From Ascarosepion bandense (taxonomy: Eukaryota; Mollusca; Cephalopoda; Sepiida; Sepiidae): a stretch of DNA of 64,000 nt. Made by a program: the position numbers and the translations under genes. Positions 63,597 to 64,000 of this stretch are shown here, one piece after another. Position 1 is the stretch's first letter, and every line of letters starts with the position of its first letter. The notes beneath the pieces are model-generated. The model searched no databases and was not told the DNA's origin. It saw nothing but the letters and a program-made list of their open reading frames with translations. The stretch spans positions 1,869,001 through 1,933,000 of the forward strand of contig JBBBDQ010000445.1 of the NCBI GenBank assembly GCA_037127315.1, in the 5' to 3' direction.

Positions 63597-64000
63597 GATT
63601 TTTTTATAATCATCTTACCCCCAAGCAAGGCAGTACTGCCACTGGTGTGCAGGGGGTTACATAATAGGAGAATAAAGAGAAAAGAGAACAAGTCACAGTA
63701 GATGTTAGAGAATGGGTAAGAGAAGGATGGGTACATTGGTGTGAAGAGAGATACATGAGCGGAAAGTGTAAAGTGAGAAGATGGATGGGAGTCAAGGAGA
63801 TGAGGGATGACGGTTGATGTTCCATTTAAACTCTTGGAGATTGCAGCTATCAGGGAAGCAATAATACAAACAGAAGTTTCACAGGTGGGAAGTGTGAGAA
63901 AAGAAGCTGTTAGAGTAGAAGTTATGATTACACTTGATTGTTTTTACAGTAAAAGGATGGAACCTTGTTGCTAGTCTAGTAGCTCAAGAAAATTTGCGTG
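63597..64000 (-). mobile_element. LINE-J 3' end, running off the window
   Basis: T run, ATCATCTTACCCCCAAGCAA, GTGCAGGGGGTTACATAATA, then GAGATTGCAGCTATCAGGGA and CACAGGTGGGAAGTGTGAGA, the reverse complement of the 3' UTR and C-terminal reverse-transcriptase region. Confidence 0.88.

Overview
The window looks like animal nuclear DNA, most likely from a cephalopod mollusc such as an octopus. That assignment is an inference from the very large intron, the A+T-rich low-complexity sequence, abundant tRNA-derived SINEs, Penelope-like elements (PLEs) and Helitron-like repeats; no species-diagnostic gene is present. There is no prokaryotic-style gene organisation.

The only host protein-coding sequence I can support is two exons of one minus-strand gene. 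The upstream exon is at 60320-60644 and the next exon at 1305-1527. Both have consensus splice sites, the reading phase matches exactly across the junction (CC|A, phase 2), and the joined protein matches the region of EFHB (CFAP21, an EF-hand cilium/flagellum microtubule inner protein) just before its EF-hands. The rest of the window is therefore mostly one intron of 58,792 bp (1528-60319), plus parts of the two flanking introns.

That intron is a nested deposit of mobile elements. From left to right: 1-3.1 kb holds LINE 3' ends, SINEs and a Helitron-like element; 3.1-6.3 kb a PLE whose N-terminal part is inverted head-to-head with its reverse transcriptase/GIY-YIG part; 6.3-7.8 kb a Helitron split by a PLE 3' end; 7.8-14 kb AT-rich repeats, SINE/hairpin composites, a mariner relic and an RTE-like LINE end; 14.6-15.7 kb a 58/59-bp satellite; 16-21.4 kb Helitron pieces, an RTE end and a 0.9-kb pyrimidine tract; 21.7-26 kb PLE remains with hammerhead-ribozyme motifs, one beside a tRNA-like Pol III promoter; 26-31 kb LINE ends and a solo LTR nested in a SINE; 31.7-34 kb the longest RTE-like LINE, lacking its YADD motif; 34.7-35.3 kb a 5S-5S-tRNA composite SINE; 37-41.5 kb Helitron, hAT and Tc1/mariner-type non-autonomous elements; 41.5-45.4 kb a LINE stack with internal tandem repeats and inserted SINEs; 45.4-50 kb LTR-like and unclassified sequence; 50.8-53.1 kb a Helitron/PLE nest; 53.5-60.2 kb LTR-like repeats, a Helitron with an internal empty-site comparison, and a 1-kb purine tract with about 187-bp higher-order repeats. 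Beyond the exon, 60.7-64 kb holds a PLE/LINE mosaic, a SINE, an internally deleted mariner and more LINE ends.

The points most worth following up are the hammerhead ribozymes (23162-23205, 23409-23470, 22726-22780), the 5S rRNA-tRNA composite SINEs with clear target-site duplications (34682-35322, 44273-44731), the covarying hairpin in the PLE 3' region (7545-7559 / 53067-53081), and the 58.8-kb intron of the EFHB-like gene.
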